NCBI GenBank assembly: GCA_020310875.1
Contig: CM035415.1
Location: 195,362,432-195,426,431 of the forward strand
Direction of reading: 5' to 3'
Source: Ceratopteris richardii
Taxonomy: Eukaryota; Streptophyta; Polypodiopsida; Polypodiales; Pteridaceae
Length of the DNA: 64,000 nucleotides
Position 1 is the stretch's first letter. Every line of letters starts with the position of its first letter. The notes beneath the pieces were generated by a model that was not told where the DNA came from, made no database searches, and saw nothing but the letters and a program-made list of their open reading frames with translations. Below, one piece after another: positions 16,046 through 26,955 of the stretch. Made by a program: the position numbers and the translations under genes.

Positions 16046-16321
16046 GCTAGTCAAAAACTATAAAAAGAGCTAGAGAGCTCATTTTTGAGGTTAGATTGTA
16101 ATTGAAACAAACTTGTAAGAGCTTTTGAAAGTAATCTAAAGAACTCCACTGATTCTCCCTCTTTGTCTTGCCGTGTGTGCACGTGTGTGTGTATGTGTGT
16201 GCATGCTTGTGTGCTTCTCACTCACGCACTTGTGCCGCCACTTGCTCGAGGTCTTCATACCATCCTCACGTCTTCCCGGATTGACATTAAAGGAGGTGCT
16301 ACTCATCACTGAGCTACACCA
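16046..16321 (+). repeat. 5' LTR of element B, 3' part only
   Basis: 276 bases matching the end of B's 3' LTR (31530-31805), starting GCTAGTCAAAAAC and ending CTACACCA. The first ~294 bases are missing because element A begins at 16045. It contains the TATA box and the TG-dinucleotide tract (about 16170-16210). Confidence 0.88.
16059..16066 (+). promoter_or_regulatory. TATA box in 5' LTR of element B
   Basis: TATAAAAA in the conserved context. The upstream U3 has been displaced by element A, so this copy has probably lost its normal promoter elements. Confidence 0.6.
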
Positions 16322-16326
16322 AATTT

Positions 16327-16348
16327 TGGCACCGTTGCCGGGGATCGA
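16327..16348 (+). other. Primer binding site, tRNA-Asp with one mismatch (element B)
   Basis: TGGCACCGTTGCCGGGGATC then GA: as in element A except for one G-to-A change at the fifth position. Confidence 0.85.
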
Positions 16349-16698
16349 GCTTTGAGGACGAGCGTGTGATGGTAAGACGTAGAGTTGACGCGTTGGAGTT
16401 GTAGGTATTTTCTTCACTCTCATCGATTTTCTTTTACTTTCTTCACCATCTTCATCACCATCATCGTCATCACCATCTCCCACCTCCATCTCCATCATCG
16501 CGAAAATTTTCAGTTTTGATCATATCACCTTCCCCACCTCATTTCCCTCATTTCACTTGTGAGAGAGAGCGAGAGAGCAATATTGTGAGTGCGTATTTTG
16601 CATGTTTCTTGAGTTTCATTGCAGGTTCTTGCTGTACCATCATCCCCAGCAGTGTGCGCAGGTACGACAGGCTCTGCACAAGTCCCGGGACGACGACC

Positions 16699-16720
16699 TC
16701 TGTCTGTCGCGACAGACAGA
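16699..16720. repeat. Perfect 22-base palindrome upstream of the array (element B)
   Basis: The sequence centred on TCGCGA (core TGTCTGTCGCGACAGACA) reads identically on both strands over 22 bases. It looks like a fully self-complementary version of the array unit that lies 100 bases downstream. Confidence 0.85.
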
Positions 16721-16817
16721 AAAACCTTAAATTTTGTGAATGCATGTTTACCACGGTAACCTACACCATTAGGGCACTCTAAATCACTAGAAGTTTCTCA
16801 AAAATTTGCGTTTTTTC

Positions 16818-17353
16818 AGTCTATCGCGACAGACACCGTCTATCGCGACAGACACTGTCTATCGCGACAGACACCGTCTATCGCGACAGACAGAGACCCA
16901 CGACAGACAGCGTCTATCGCGACAGACCGAAATTTCGCGACAGACACCGTCTATCGCGACAGACCGAAATTTCGCGACAGACACCGTCTATCGCGACAGA
17001 CCGAAATTTCGCGACAGACACCGTCTATCGCGACAGACCGAAAAATCACGACAGACAGCGTCTATCGCGACAGACACCGTCTATCGCGACAGACAGAGAC
17101 CCACGATAGACACCGTCTATCGCGACAGACACCGTCTATCGCGACAGACCGAAATTCCACGATAGACACCGTCTATCGCGACAGACACCGTCTATCGCGA
17201 CAGACCGAAATTCCACGATAGACACCGTCTATCGCGACAGACACCGTCTATCGCGACAGACCGAAATTCCACGATAGACACCGTCTATCGCGACAGACAG
17301 AAATCCGCGACAGACACTGTCTATCGCGACAGACACCGTCTATCGCGATAGAC
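16818..17353 (+). repeat. Tandem array of GTCTATCGCGACAGACACC units (leader of element B)
   Basis: About 19 full cores GTCTATCGCGACAGAC with 19-base spacing, interleaved with half units (TTTCGCGACAGAC, CCACGATAGAC) and the joint CCGAAATT, giving a higher-order repeat of about 38-57 bases. Each core is a palindrome but for one A/C position. No unique spacers separate the units, so it is not a CRISPR-like array. Confidence 0.9.
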
Positions 17354-17506
17354 AGACATTTTCGGCAAAAAATTAAGGGGCAAATTTTTGGAAATTTAGG
17401 TTAAATTTTGGGCATATTTGCACTCTCAAGTACTCATATACTTACAAAGGCCTTAGAAAATGCATTAAAACCCCTGAAAGGTTCTGTTTGTCTAGTCAAC
17501 CCCTAA

Positions 17507-17543
17507 ACCCTGAACGGTCATAACTTTTTCATACGAAATCCAT
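17507..17543 (+). promoter_or_regulatory. Conserved 37-base leader block (element B copy)
   Basis: Begins ACCCTGAACGGTCATAAC and ends AAATCCAT. It lies about 150 bases downstream of the tandem array, as in A and D, and is much better conserved than its surroundings. Confidence 0.5.
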
Positions 17544-18254
17544 TTTCTGAGCTCTAGGGCTTGTCGGAAAGCTAGTGACACATACTACACGCCCTCAACT
17601 GTTTTTTATAAGAATACCGCGTTGATTTTCAGATAGGATATTTGGAAGTTGACACACAGGGGGGTAGGAACACCAAAGGAGCTCTAGAGGAAATTTCTAG
17701 CAATACAAAAGGGGGAACAAGGGTCATTAAAAAAAAAAAAAAGTGTCTGAAATAAATTGTTTGTCAATTGAAAGGTCTACTTGGAGCTAATCTTGGGACT
17801 TATGCAGGTCTATTGAGAAGCAATTGAGAGTATCCAAGCAAGGGTGTTGCGCAAGCTTGAGAATCAACTTCTCGAGCATTAAAGAGCAAGGTTCGGCAAG
17901 AAAGGTCGGAATACTCTCAACTCCTCTTCGTCAATTCCTAGCTTAGGCTAAGAACGATTAGAAGTAGTAGTAAGTCAGGGCGACGATAGGCCACTATCAA
18001 GTTGAAGCATACCTAAACTCTTAAGCTCAAGCTAAGGGCATAATCCTTGTACTGTCGAGAATTTTAAAGGGAAAGAACTTAACGTGGAACGATCAACTGT
18101 AAGTGCGAAACAACATTCAAATATTCCTAACGACGTGATATCAGACAAGAACTCAAACACGATAAAATACCTAAAAAGAACCAAGCGACTAATATAAAGT
18201 AACCAGCAACGAGGTTGTACTCTGGGCAAAGAATTGGGCTACTTAGATAGGCAT

Positions 18255-21200
18255 ATGAACCTTAGATCAGGACGACATCTAGTAAGGGAGAGAAAAAGCC
18301 TTAGATCTTCAGAGGCTAGTGTCAATCACACTGCAAGGTCTTGGGCCCAGCAGTTGAGTCACCACTCTCATTACCCTAGCTCTGATACCAGTGAATCAGG
18401 GATGTCTCAAGGTATGGACAGACCTACGGGAAGTTCAGGTGTGCCTTACCTGTACAGGGTAGAAGGCCCTTATAAAACGCAGCTAGAGTACCTTAGGACC
18501 AACCGATTAGGTGCTAGCATCTATGAGGACGGCCTAGGAAGATCCGTGGTCCAGATTAAAAATCCTCATCAATCCATTGGACTAGAGCACCCAGCTGTCA
18601 AGTTTGGAAACGGTGCATACCTGGACAAAGAAGGAACCATATACGTAGTCACCAGTCACCCAGATAGGACGGATGAATTTGGAAATGTAATCTCAGAGGC
18701 AGACTTAGGTGACTTAGAACAAGGAAACATGGGTGCAGAACCTAGAACCCCTCGAGGTAAATCAGTTCTCACTAGGATTATCACACCTGAGTGGGTACCC
18801 CAGGACAACAAGAGCATAGAGTTGCTCCTCAATCGAGAAACCGACGAAGCCTTCTGGAGGTATAAATCTAATCAACCAACAGATATAGGGAGTATCATGA
18901 TCTATGAGTTTAAGGATCCGGATAGCCCAGGTAGAGTGACCTACTTAGATCACACTTCAGAGCGGATCTTTGTGGTGACAGAGAATGATAGGCATGCTTA
19001 CACTTGGAAGGGTGAATTCATTTTCCCCCAACCAAGATCAAATGTATCCTATGGTCACCCTGGGGCTGGAACATCCCAAGCTCATGGAATGCAAAGAGAC
19101 AAAAGTAGAGATAGACCAGAAGTAAGTTTTGCCAACCCAGTAGGCAGAGAAAGAACGAGGACGGAGACGAATAGGGTAGAACCTGAGGTGCTTAGAGCTC
19201 ACAGGAACCAAAGAAATGTGGATGGATTCCCTCTGCCGAGACCTAGAGAGCATGCAAGAACCCTGAGACCGACTCAGCTAGTTAAGTCCATGAAGAATTA
19301 CTTTGATGGCACAGGAGATCCCTATGATCACGTGGCAGAATTCAAGCAAGTCTTGAGAGCTGAACAAGTGGAGGATCTATTCACGCAGTACAATGCCTTC
19401 GGTCTAACCCTTAGGAACACCGCACTTACATGGTTTCAGCCATTGGATGAGCGCCAGTTCAGGAGCATAGACCAACTCCTAGAAGCATTTATTATTGAGT
19501 TCTCCAAGAGTGGCATAAGACACAACACCTCCTCACTGATCCACAGCTTCAAGCAAACCCCTCAAGAGACTGTGAGACTTGCAGGAAGAAGATTTAGGCA
19601 ATACCTCGAAAGATGTCCTGTTTCGGAGCTACCCACATCTGCCAAACAAGTAGCCTTATTCCTTGACGGATTGCTGAGTACGAAATTGAGATCCTATGTG
19701 TATCTGAAAGACCCTAGGACTATAGAAGAGTGTGTACGTATGTGCATTGACATTGAAGATAACCTAGGAGAAGAACTAGAGCTTTCCAAAATCTACAAAG
19801 ATTCAGATAGTGCATCTAGTCAATCTTCCACGCAATCCACATCAATTGAGGAACTCGCAGAGAAAGTGGCCCAGAAATTAGGTGTAACTAGCAAACAAAT
19901 TCCAAGGTTTGCCCCTGTGAAAAGGTGCTATACATGCGGTGGCGACCATATGGCGAATGTCTGCCCCATTATGGCTCAGCCCCAAGTAAATCCTAGTAGC
20001 CAATATTGCACCATAGAACGGAGATACCCCAATCACACCGCACAAGATTGCCCATACAACAAGCAGGCGGTTAGGCAACCCTACCCCCAGCCCTACCAAC
20101 AAGGCAGATACCAGAACCAGTACCCTCCACAACCATATGGTAGGCCACAACAAAATTTCCAACCTCAATATCAAAACCAACAAAGGCCTCAGCCTGTGCT
20201 AGCACAACAACCCCCAGCCCCAGCTAATGTGATTCCGGTAAAGTATACTGCTGCAGAAGAGAACTTGAATAGAGCCATAGTCCCTGTAACATCCTTGCTT
20301 TCTGAAAGTGACCTGAGTGACCATAGCTTTGATTCCACACATGTTGATAGCCCCCAGGCCTACTACATGCAGTCTCCTGAGCATGGTGAGTCCTATTATA
20401 GCGAAGAGACAAACGAACCTAGTTGGGAGTCAGATTACACGAACGTCATGTATGCAAACCCCAATCCTAGGCCTCAATCTAGGCAAGTAAGACCTCCATT
20501 CCCAAGAGGACCATGCTACAGATGCCAAGGAGATCACCTCATTCGTGATTGCCCCTTACCTCCACTTACACAAAACCAGTCAGTGACGATCCAAGGCTTC
20601 TGCCAAGATTGTGGGAAAGAGCATCTCTTACGAGATTGCCCAAAGAATCCTAATAATATGCCAAAAAACACTCTGATCAACGTTATTGGGTTAGTGGTAG
20701 ATTCCACAGGAAGTGTCACTTCCACTGCTCCCGTACAGGTAGTCACTCGAGCTCAAGCATTGCAGCAAAACCAAGGGGTAGGCCAAGAAAAGAGCCTAGA
20801 TGCTAGCGATACTGAGAGCCAAAATAAAAAGAGAACAAGAGCTTGGAGAGATAGCCGCGAACGCATGAAAAGGCAATGGGAAAAGAAGATGAGTGAACTT
20901 GAGGAAAGTCTACGAGAAACCAAGGCTAAAATCATAGAGATCACATCTCAACCGCACTCTCACACATCCCCACCGCTACCATCCCCATCACCCTCCATCC
21001 CTCCACCCTCTAAGACACCCCACGTAACCCACCCACCACCCCAAACAGGATCAGTATTAGCTGATCCCACTCCTGAAGACATAGACATGATGCTTAAAGC
21101 ATATCAGGCCAGAATCCAAGAAGGGCCAAACGTCACGGATCATGACAAGTGCTATCCTAGAGCTGACCTAGAGATAGAAAGAACCAAATTGTGCGCGAAA

Positions 21201-21668
21201 ATGGTCGCATTGGCTCAGACTATGTTTGAAGCCAGTCGCCTTTTCAATTACTCGGGCTCAGCCAAAACGCAATTACACTTGGATGGATTCCTAGAGAAGT
21301 TAGAGGGAATAATTGCAAGATCTGCCAAGGAAGAAAAAAATCAAGAAAAAGATAAAGCAAGCAAAAACATGAACCATCCCCCATCGGAAGTTTATGTGGC
21401 CAATTCCATTAAACCAGACAACTTCCCCTCCTTAGAAAGAATAGAGAGGCTAATTGCACACTCAGAAAAGGAACCTGCCCCTCAAAGAAAGGAAAGGGCG
21501 AGAGAACAGATAAGCAATCCTCTTCAGGAAGCCCATGTGCCTCCTCAAGAAGCTTATCTTCCCCCCAAAAGGCAGATGAGCCTCCCTCGAAAGCTCACGT
21601 ACCTCCACAGGTTGCCTACATTCCTTCTCAGGGAGCGTATGAGCCTGCTCGGAAGAGTAATAGAATAA
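18255..21668 (+). CDS. gag: Gag of element B (frameshifted near its end)
   Basis: ATG at 18255 (MNLRSGRHL) is chosen by match to A and D; the frame is open a little further upstream without homology. The architecture equals that of A: N-terminal repeated YLD...VVT motif, capsid-like region, knuckles RCYTCGGDH, CYRCQGDH and CQDCGKEH with CX2CX3HX4C spacing, basic coiled coil, proline-rich part. It is highly similar to A over most of its length. Near 21555 a base is lost in a C run, so about the last 35 residues are out of frame and end in a false stop. The correct continuation (PPQVAYIP, then ISNPPQEACA) can be seen in the next frame, which links toward pol. Gag would form the particle and bind the RNA. 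Confidence 0.88.
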   Translation: MNLRSGRHLVRERKSLRSSEASVNHTARSWAQQLSHHSHYPSSDTSESGMSQGMDRPTGSSGVPYLYRVEGPYKTQLEYLRTNRLGASIYEDGLGRSVVQIKNPHQSIGLEHPAVKFGNGAYLDKEGTIYVVTSHPDRTDEFGNVISEADLGDLEQGNMGAEPRTPRGKSVLTRIITPEWVPQDNKSIELLLNRETDEAFWRYKSNQPTDIGSIMIYEFKDPDSPGRVTYLDHTSERIFVVTENDRHAYTWKGEFIFPQPRSNVSYGHPGAGTSQAHGMQRDKSRDRPEVSFANPVGRERTRTETNRVEPEVLRAHRNQRNVDGFPLPRPREHARTLRPTQLVKSMKNYFDGTGDPYDHVAEFKQVLRAEQVEDLFTQYNAFGLTLRNTALTWFQPLDERQFRSIDQLLEAFIIEFSKSGIRHNTSSLIHSFKQTPQETVRLAGRRFRQYLERCPVSELPTSAKQVALFLDGLLSTKLRSYVYLKDPRTIEECVRMCIDIEDNLGEELELSKIYKDSDSASSQSSTQSTSIEELAEKVAQKLGVTSKQIPRFAPVKRCYTCGGDHMANVCPIMAQPQVNPSSQYCTIERRYPNHTAQDCPYNKQAVRQPYPQPYQQGRYQNQYPPQPYGRPQQNFQPQYQNQQRPQPVLAQQPPAPANVIPVKYTAAEENLNRAIVPVTSLLSESDLSDHSFDSTHVDSPQAYYMQSPEHGESYYSEETNEPSWESDYTNVMYANPNPRPQSRQVRPPFPRGPCYRCQGDHLIRDCPLPPLTQNQSVTIQGFCQDCGKEHLLRDCPKNPNNMPKNTLINVIGLVVDSTGSVTSTAPVQVVTRAQALQQNQGVGQEKSLDASDTESQNKKRTRAWRDSRERMKRQWEKKMSELEESLRETKAKIIEITSQPHSHTSPPLPSPSPSIPPPSKTPHVTHPPPQTGSVLADPTPEDIDMMLKAYQARIQEGPNVTDHDKCYPRADLEIERTKLCAKMVALAQTMFEASRLFNYSGSAKTQLHLDGFLEKLEGIIARSAKEEKNQEKDKASKNMNHPPSEVYVANSIKPDNFPSLERIERLIAHSEKEPAPQRKERAREQISNPLQEAHVPPQEAYLPPKRQMSLPRKLTYLHRLPTFLLRERMSLLGRVIE

Positions 21669-22511
21669 GTAATCCTCCCCAAGAAGCTTGTGCTCTAGCC
21701 ATTTACGAGAGCAAGGAGAGAGCCAAAGATAGAACAAGCCCTCCTTCCCAGGTTGCTTATGTGCCCAATTCTACGGAGCCAGACACTTCTTCTTCTATGA
21801 ATCGGTTTGCACCAGACTTCCTACGAGAGATTCAAGAAGACAAATGGGATAACGAAAGCGAGGTCGCCCCCTTTTGAACTTGTGGACGATGCACACGACC
21901 AATTCCCACAAGACATCCCATCTATTTACGGGGAACATGAGAGTACTCAGTCTCACGAGAGATTGGACTTTGAGTCTAATTCCATACAAGAGCTACCCCA
22001 CTTCACAGGCCCATGGGAAGCAAAGTCCACATGTATGAGAGCACCCACAGTCATGGTAAGGAACGACGACTCAGTCATACCAAGGAACACGGAGGTAGTA
22101 ACAAACACCAAGGTGCAACGCGATCTCACTTTGGAAGAACTGCCTGAGGATAGACCAAACGCGTGGAAATATGCAGCCAGTCGAGTAACTGAAGTTGCAA
22201 AACCTCATTCCCGGGCAGGATCCCATAGGACAGTGCCAGAAATTCCCTTGGATAAGATAGGAGATATGTGTGAAGGTGAAGAAGGGAACACCTATCTTCC
22301 CATCACCTACCAGGAGTACACCACCAAGGCAATTTTGGACTCAGGTGCAGGAGTTGCAATTGCCACCACCTCCTTATGGAAGCGTTGGGGCAAGCCAGCA
22401 CTCAGGCCAACGAGAATGAAATTGCAAATGGCCGATGGTCACATAGAAAAACCCCTAGGATTGCTAGAAGGAATAACTCTCACCACTTGTGGTGTCGAGT
22501 TTGAGCATAGT
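21669..22511 (+). pseudogene. Gag-Pol linker and N-terminal half of retropepsin 1, element B
   Basis: Homologous to the first ~275 residues of A Pol, including the DSG motif (AILDSGAGVAIATTSLW, about 22333-22380). Two small losses (near 21555 and 21875) spread it over different frames. It stops at EFEHSF, and the next bases belong to the RT N-terminus: about 380 codons, with the ILGRPF flap of the protease and the acidic linker, have been deleted. The protease is therefore not expected to work. Confidence 0.82.
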
Positions 22512-25500
22512 TTTGATCAAGGAAGAGATAGATAGATTGGTCGAAGCTGGATTTATTTATGAAATCGAGCACACTGAGTGGGTATCCCCCATCGTAGTGG
22601 TGCCCAAGAAGAATGGCAAACTACGCGTGTGCATTAACTTGAAAAAGGTTAATGCAGCCACAATTCGAGATAACTATCCACTTCCCATCACAGAACATCT
22701 CTTAGAAAGAGTGGCAGGCAAGGAAGTTTACAGCTTCCTTGATGCATTTTCGGGCTACAATCAAGTAGCCATAGCCCCAGAGGATCAGCATAAGACAGCC
22801 TTTGCCACAGAATGGGGCATTTTTGCTTTTAGAGTAATGCCATTTGGGCTTACCAATGCACCAGCTACCTTCCAGAGGCTGATGTGCCATGTGTTTAAGG
22901 AGTTCCTAAGGAAGAGTTTAGAAGTCTATGTTGATGATCTCTGTGCTCATTCCAATGTTAGACAAACCCATATTCCTGAACTCAGACAAATCTTTGACAA
23001 ATGTAGAGAATATCAAGTCTGCCTGAACCCAGAAAAGTGCGTTTTTATGGTCAGGCAAGGCAAGATTCTAGGACACATAGTGTCAAAGAATGGCATATCT
23101 ACCGACGAAGAAAAAGTGAGAGCCATAGCAGAGCTACCTAGGCCAAAGAATGTCAAGGAGGTACAAGCTTTCATGGGGCATTGTGGTTATTATCGACGAT
23201 TTATACACATGTATGCTGTCATAGCAAAACCCATGTACGGGCTTCTGACTAACTTTGAGTGGACGGATGAATGTGAGAATTCCTTCCAGGAGCTTAAACG
23301 AAGATTATGTTCAGCACCAATCTTGACCACGCCAGATTGGAATAAGCCATTCCATGTTCACGTGGATGCATCCAATTATGCTATTGGATGTGTTCTTGCA
23401 CAACCTACTGGTGAAGGTAATATGGATCTTCCAATTGCCTATGCCAGTAGACAGTTGAATGCGGCTGAACGAAATTACACCTCTACAGAGAGAGAAGGCT
23501 TAGGCATGGTATATGCAGTTAAGAAATTCAGACACTATTTGCTTGCAAATAAGTTTAAATTTTTTACTGATCATCAGGCATTGCTGTACCTCGTAAATAA
23601 ACCTTGCAATACAGGAAGATTAGTAAGATGGTTTCTCTTGCTAATGGAATATGATTTTGAGGTTGTGGTAAGAAAAGGTAGGACTCATTTGAGAGCAGAT
23701 CACCTCTCTAGGCTCACATCGGGAGAAGCCCCACAAGGAGTATCAGATGACCTTCCTGATGCTTACTTGTTTAATTTGGAAGTGGTGCCGCAGTGGGCTA
23801 AGCCATTAGTACCAATATTGACATACGGGCCTAACCATCCAGTGGTAAACACACGGAATAGAGAGGTTGTAAAAGCCCAAAAGTACCACATCATGGCAGG
23901 AAGCATGTACAAGCACACAGATCAAGGGATCTTGGCTTGTTGCGTAGAAGAGGATGAGTACTCTAAATGGTTGCAATTAGCACATGTAGGTGCACTAGAG
24001 CAACACCATTCAAAGCAACGAACGTTACAGACCCTAAGGAGACTCGGAGTACATTGGCCAACTATGGAAGCGGATGTCCAAAAGTTGTGCAAGAAATGCC
24101 CAATCTGTTGCACTAAACCACCAGTGGAACACGCCACTCTTTATCAAGTATCCATTGTGCTAGATTGGAGCGAATCACTAGTATCATTCCTGAGGACAAA
24201 CACATTCCCTCCAGACATGACTCTGGCTAGGAAAAGGAGTTTAGAACAAGAAGCCTTGGATTACTCACTCATTGGTGATAATCTATACAAACGCGGTAAG
24301 GATGGTTACCTGAGACTGTGTGTCCATGAGAGTGAATATCTTAAGATCTTGGAAACTGCTCACCAAGGTGTAGCAGGAGGACACTTTGGACCAGATCGGG
24401 TGATCAAGGCGATACTATTTGCGGGCTTCTGGTGGCCTACCCTTCACATGGATGCACATACCTATGTGAAACGGTGTGATGTCTGTCAAAGGACTCAGTA
24501 TCCTATACGCAAAGATGAGATGCCACTGAAACCTATGATGGGTGGACGTGCATTCTCTAAGTGGGGAATAGACTTCGTAGGTCCTATTAATCCCCCAGCT
24601 AAAGGTTCTCATGCGGAATACATCATTGTTGCAACAGATTATCTCACCAAGTGGGTAGAGGTAAAGGCTACGACCAAGAACGATGCTCAAACAACTGCCA
24701 AATTCTTGTTTGAGAATGTATTCACGAGATATGGACTACCTATAGAGCTTGTAAGTGATAGAGGCACTCATTTCTTAAATGAAGTAATTGAAAATCTACT
24801 CCAAGAATTCTTGGTAATACACAAGAAGTCTGCCCCTTATCACCCTCAAGCTAATGGACAAGCTGAGAGCACTAATAAGATCTTATGCAATGTACTGACG
24901 AAATTAGTGAACACTAAACGCTCTGATTGGGACAAACAGCTACACCATGCTGTTTGGGCATACCGAGTTGCCTACAAAACGGTACTCCAAGCCACCCCCT
25001 TTCAGATGGTATTCGGCCAAAACGTTGTGCTACCCTTGGACTTCCTGATTCCTACATTGAGAGTAGCACAAGAGCACGAATGGACAGGTCATGAGCTCTC
25101 CTCTAGAATTTTTGACCTTGAACAATTAGGAGAAACAAGACTGAGAGCTGCTGCAGGAATATATGCAGCCAAGAAGAAACAGAAGGCATATTTCGATGCC
25201 CATGTGAAGGATAAGGGCTTGAAAGCAGGAGATCTAGTTTTAGTCTATACACTGAAACAACACGCAAGGAAGCTAGAAAAGAGAGGCTACGGACCTATGA
25301 TCATCAATAGGATCTCCACGAGTGGAGCAGTACAATTGGCCACATTAGAGGGTGATGTTCTCCCAAATTATATTAGCGGTTGCAGAGTCAAGTTGTATCA
25401 GGAACCCCTCACGGAGGAAATGCTCAGCCGACTCAACACTGCTAAGAAACGCAAAGAGGAAGAAAAGCGAGTTCGAGAAGAAGCCCAAGCAGAAGCTTTA

Positions 25501-26769
25501 GAACGCATCAAAAGGATGAAGTTACGAAGGCAAGGTAGAGATCAGCCTAGAGCGAATGACTATGCAGATCAAGGATATCCTATGGCCATGTGTGAAGTTG
25601 CAGGAACAAGCTCGCATAGGATAATTGATAGACGTTCTTTCATAACCCTAGATATAGGACAAGGAAAGAGTGCAAGGAACGTAAGAGCCTTGATTGACTC
25701 AGGTGCAGCCACTAGTGCTGTTAGAGTGTCTTACTGTCAAGAGTTACAGTTAACTGTCAATCCTGTGGAAGCATATCTCATAGGGTTGGGAGGCGTGGAA
25801 ACCCCTTGCATGGGCGAGGTGGAACTTCCCCTCTACATTCATGATGAGGAAATGACTGTTAAAGTACTGGTGTGTCAAGATGAGGATCTCACTGAACCTC
25901 TCGTCTTGGGTCAAGATTGGATCTATGACCAAGCAGTCAATCTAAACCTAAGAAGTGGACTTCTCCAGGTTTGGGTCAATCATAGTCGAGTTACAGTAGA
26001 ATTAGACAATGGAGCACTCAAGGAACTAGGAAAGGCAGAGACTCCTGGTCCTTCCAGGGGTACACATGAAGATGACCATGCTGTTCTTGTTCAAAACCAT
26101 GTGTTGCAGAGGAATGATAATTGCGAAAAAGGAGTCAGGGATGCAACGGAACTCCCTTCTTTTCCAAAGGCCAGAAGGAGGCAGCAACCAAAGGTGGATC
26201 ACAGGCAGAAGAAGCAGAGTACTACCTATGTCCGAGATCAAAAGTACCTGCGCAGCAGAATGTTCCAAAAAATAAACCAGGTGTGGGTGCAGAAAGGCGA
26301 ACAACCGGTTGCACCACCGTCAACTACACGGGCAAAGCCTCTTATTAGTAACCAACAACACGACGCTAATAAGAAGTCTTTCAGAAATTCTTCTGCTATA
26401 GTAAATTCTATTTGGGTGCCCAAGAAGTCGATGAAGGCAAGCCCACAATCAAGACAAATTTGGGTGCCTAAGGCTTGCTTGAGGGCACAAGTAGCTACGC
26501 CAAGGCCACAACCTATGCAGCATAACCCAACTACGAGCACAACCAGTATTCACTCGTTCTCAACACTTAAGAACACACCAAGAACCAAGAGCACGCATGT
26601 AATCACTTATAAATGGGTCCCTAAAAGGCCCCATTCCCAAACCGCGACACCGAGACAGCTCTCTAGAGTCTCTACGAAACCGAAAGCAAAGCCCATCCAC
26701 TGCATTTGGCAGCCTAAGACCTGTAATAAACCCCCCGACCCCAATTGTAAATTCACCCCCACTTACTAA
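22512..26769 (+). CDS. pol: Pol of element B from RT onward: RT-RNase H-two HHCC modules-integrase-PR2-tail
   Basis: About 1,418 codons of clean frame. It starts at the deletion point (IKEEIDRLVEAGF) and has no start codon of its own, although an out-of-frame protease fragment precedes it. RT with YVDD, RNase H, both HHCC modules, the integrase D-D-35-E motif, then the second retropepsin (LIDSGAATSAV and LGQDW, about 25690-25925). The complete tail carries five spaced W-x-(P/Q)-K motifs: VWVQK, IWVPK, IWVPK, KWVPK and IWQPK. Very close to A until the second protease, then similarity falls. Enzymatic parts look intact, but with half of protease 1 missing and frames broken upstream the copy is probably non-autonomous. 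Confidence 0.88.
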
Positions 26770-26955
26770 CGGCATTAGTCTCCTAGGAATACACAAACAT
26801 TAACTACACACACTGTCTTCGTGCACTTACTAACCACTAACTCACCATCTACCTCATGTTAATGTTGTAACGGGGACAACAACGGATTTATTCTGTCCAT
26901 TACGATGTTAACACATGATTCTATATTCTCACAGAATCAGACGGCAAGAAGTAAA
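26770..26955 (+). other. pol-ORF3 intergenic stretch of element B
   Basis: 186 bases without coding evidence. It contains the conserved TTAAC and CTCACAG signature at 26908-26934. Confidence 0.6.
26908..26934 (+). promoter_or_regulatory. Putative branch point and 3' splice site before ORF3 (element B)
   Basis: TTAAC at 26908-26912 and ATATTCTCACAG ending at 26934, 21 bases before the ORF3 ATG at 26956. Same order and spacing as in A and F. Confidence 0.5.

Larger units (their letters stand above)
16349..18254 (+). other. Untranslated leader of element B
   Basis: About 1.9 kb before gag without a convincing coding ORF. Contains a perfect 22-base palindrome (16699-16720), the tandem array 16818-17353, the conserved 37-base block 17507-17543 and a run of 14-15 A near 17731. 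The last ~500 bases show nothing else recognisable. Confidence 0.75.

Noticed and set aside
16170-16210. TG/CA microsatellite as an independent feature
   Set aside because: It is an ordinary part of the R/U5 region in all LTRs of this family.
16818-17353. Possible CRISPR-like repeat array
   Set aside because: Units are contiguous or joined by other repeat pieces, there are no unique spacers, and it lies in the leader of a plant retrotransposon.
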